The position numbers and the translations under genes were made by a program. The notes beneath the pieces were generated by a model, which did not search any database, was not told the DNA's origin, and saw only the letters and a list, made by a program, of their open reading frames with translations. DNA of 5,607 nt from Desulfurococcales archaeon (GTDB lineage: Archaea > Thermoproteota > Thermoprotei_A > Sulfolobales > AG1), in NCBI GenBank assembly GCA_026990885.1, contig JALXCO010000172.1, positions 1 to 5,607 on the forward strand, written 5' to 3'. Below are positions 5,287 through 5,607 of this stretch, piece after piece (the stretch's first letter is position 1; each line of letters begins with the position of its first letter).

Positions 5287-5607
5287 TTACTTAAGTAGCT
5301 CCTCTACCGCTTTCTTTATCCTTTTAGCTCCCTCTTTTATGTCTTCTACCGATGTTGCATAGCTGAACCTAATGAAGGTGTCTCCTGCTTTATCGGGAAA
5401 CGCTGTTCCGGGAAGCGTTACCACGTGGTGCTTGTCGAGTAGGTATTCTACGAATCTCTCTACATCCATCTCTACGTTGTCTAGAATCTCGTCTATCTTT
5501 GGAAACATATAGAATGCCCCTTCGGGTTTCCACACCTTGAACCCAGGTATACTGCTTAGCTCGTTATATAGAGCGTCTCTTCTGACTCTAAACTCTTCAA
5601 TCATCTT
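5287..5607 (-). CDS. PLP-dependent class I/II aminotransferase, C-terminal part (gene continues past the right edge)
   Basis: The frame is open from the right edge to a tandem TAA TAA stop (5289-5284), giving the last 106 residues. The piece begins KMIEEFRVRRDALYNEL, then has PGF and PEGAFYMFPKI, then a V-V-T-LPGTAF segment, and IRFSYATS, where the Arg binds the substrate alpha-carboxylate in fold type I aminotransferases. It ends with a helix, RIKKAVEELLK. These match the C-terminal domain of archaeal aspartate aminotransferase-like (aminotransferase class I and II) enzymes, which move an amino group from an amino acid to a 2-oxo acid through PLP. The PLP lysine and most of the large domain are outside the window. 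The methionine at 5604 is internal, not the start. The gene is followed after 24 bp by the dehydrogenase. Substrate preference (aspartate, alanine, serine or other) cannot be told from this part. Confidence 0.9.
   Translation of the reverse strand, partial: KMIEEFRVRRDALYNELSSIPGFKVWKPEGAFYMFPKIDEILDNVEMDVERFVEYLLDKHHVVTLPGTAFPDKAGDTFIRFSYATSVEDIKEGAKRIKKAVEELLK

Overview
The window reads as chromosomal DNA from a thermophilic archaeon of the Crenarchaeota (Thermoproteota). The evidence is an archaeal two-subunit clamp loader (separate small and large RFC genes), heavy use of AGA/AGG and ATA codons, TTG/GTG starts, TATA-box promoters and tightly packed genes. A Desulfurococcales-like source is my guess from protein character; I cannot fix the genus.

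Layout, left to right. Positions 1-176 (minus) hold the first 58 codons of a THUMP-domain protein that runs off the left edge. Positions 218-1648 (minus) hold rfcL, the clamp-loader large subunit. Positions 1656-3584 (minus) hold rfcS, the small subunit, interrupted in frame by a 315-residue intein placed just after the Walker B box. A 127-bp divergent intergenic region (3585-3711) carries a palindromic TATA element. Positions 3712-4242 (plus) hold a cysteine-rich protein I do not recognise. Its stop abuts the stop of a convergent D-2-hydroxyacid dehydrogenase / glyoxylate reductase gene (4237-5262, minus). That gene follows, after 24 bp, the 3' part of a class I/II aminotransferase gene (5287 to beyond 5607, minus).

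How the genes work together. rfcS, rfcL and possibly the THUMP gene form a leftward cluster. RfcS (about four copies per complex) and RfcL (one copy) make the ATPase that loads the PCNA sliding clamp, so the intein must be removed before a functional clamp loader can form. The aminotransferase and dehydrogenase form a second leftward pair, plausibly handling an amino acid, its 2-oxo acid and the matching 2-hydroxy acid.

Most notable points. (1) The intein keeps all its splicing residues, but between the splicing blocks it carries a four-cysteine zinc-ribbon-like motif and what looks like the remains of a homing endonuclease without LAGLIDADG motifs. (2) rfcL has no ATG, GTG or TTG in frame before its conserved N-terminus. 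Either it starts at a rare ATA codon with a well-spaced Shine-Dalgarno sequence, or there is a one-base sequence error or frameshift just after the rfcS stop. (3) The unknown gene lies head-to-head with rfcS. I see no CRISPR array, rRNA, tRNA, insertion sequence or defence system, and no clearly new multi-gene system.
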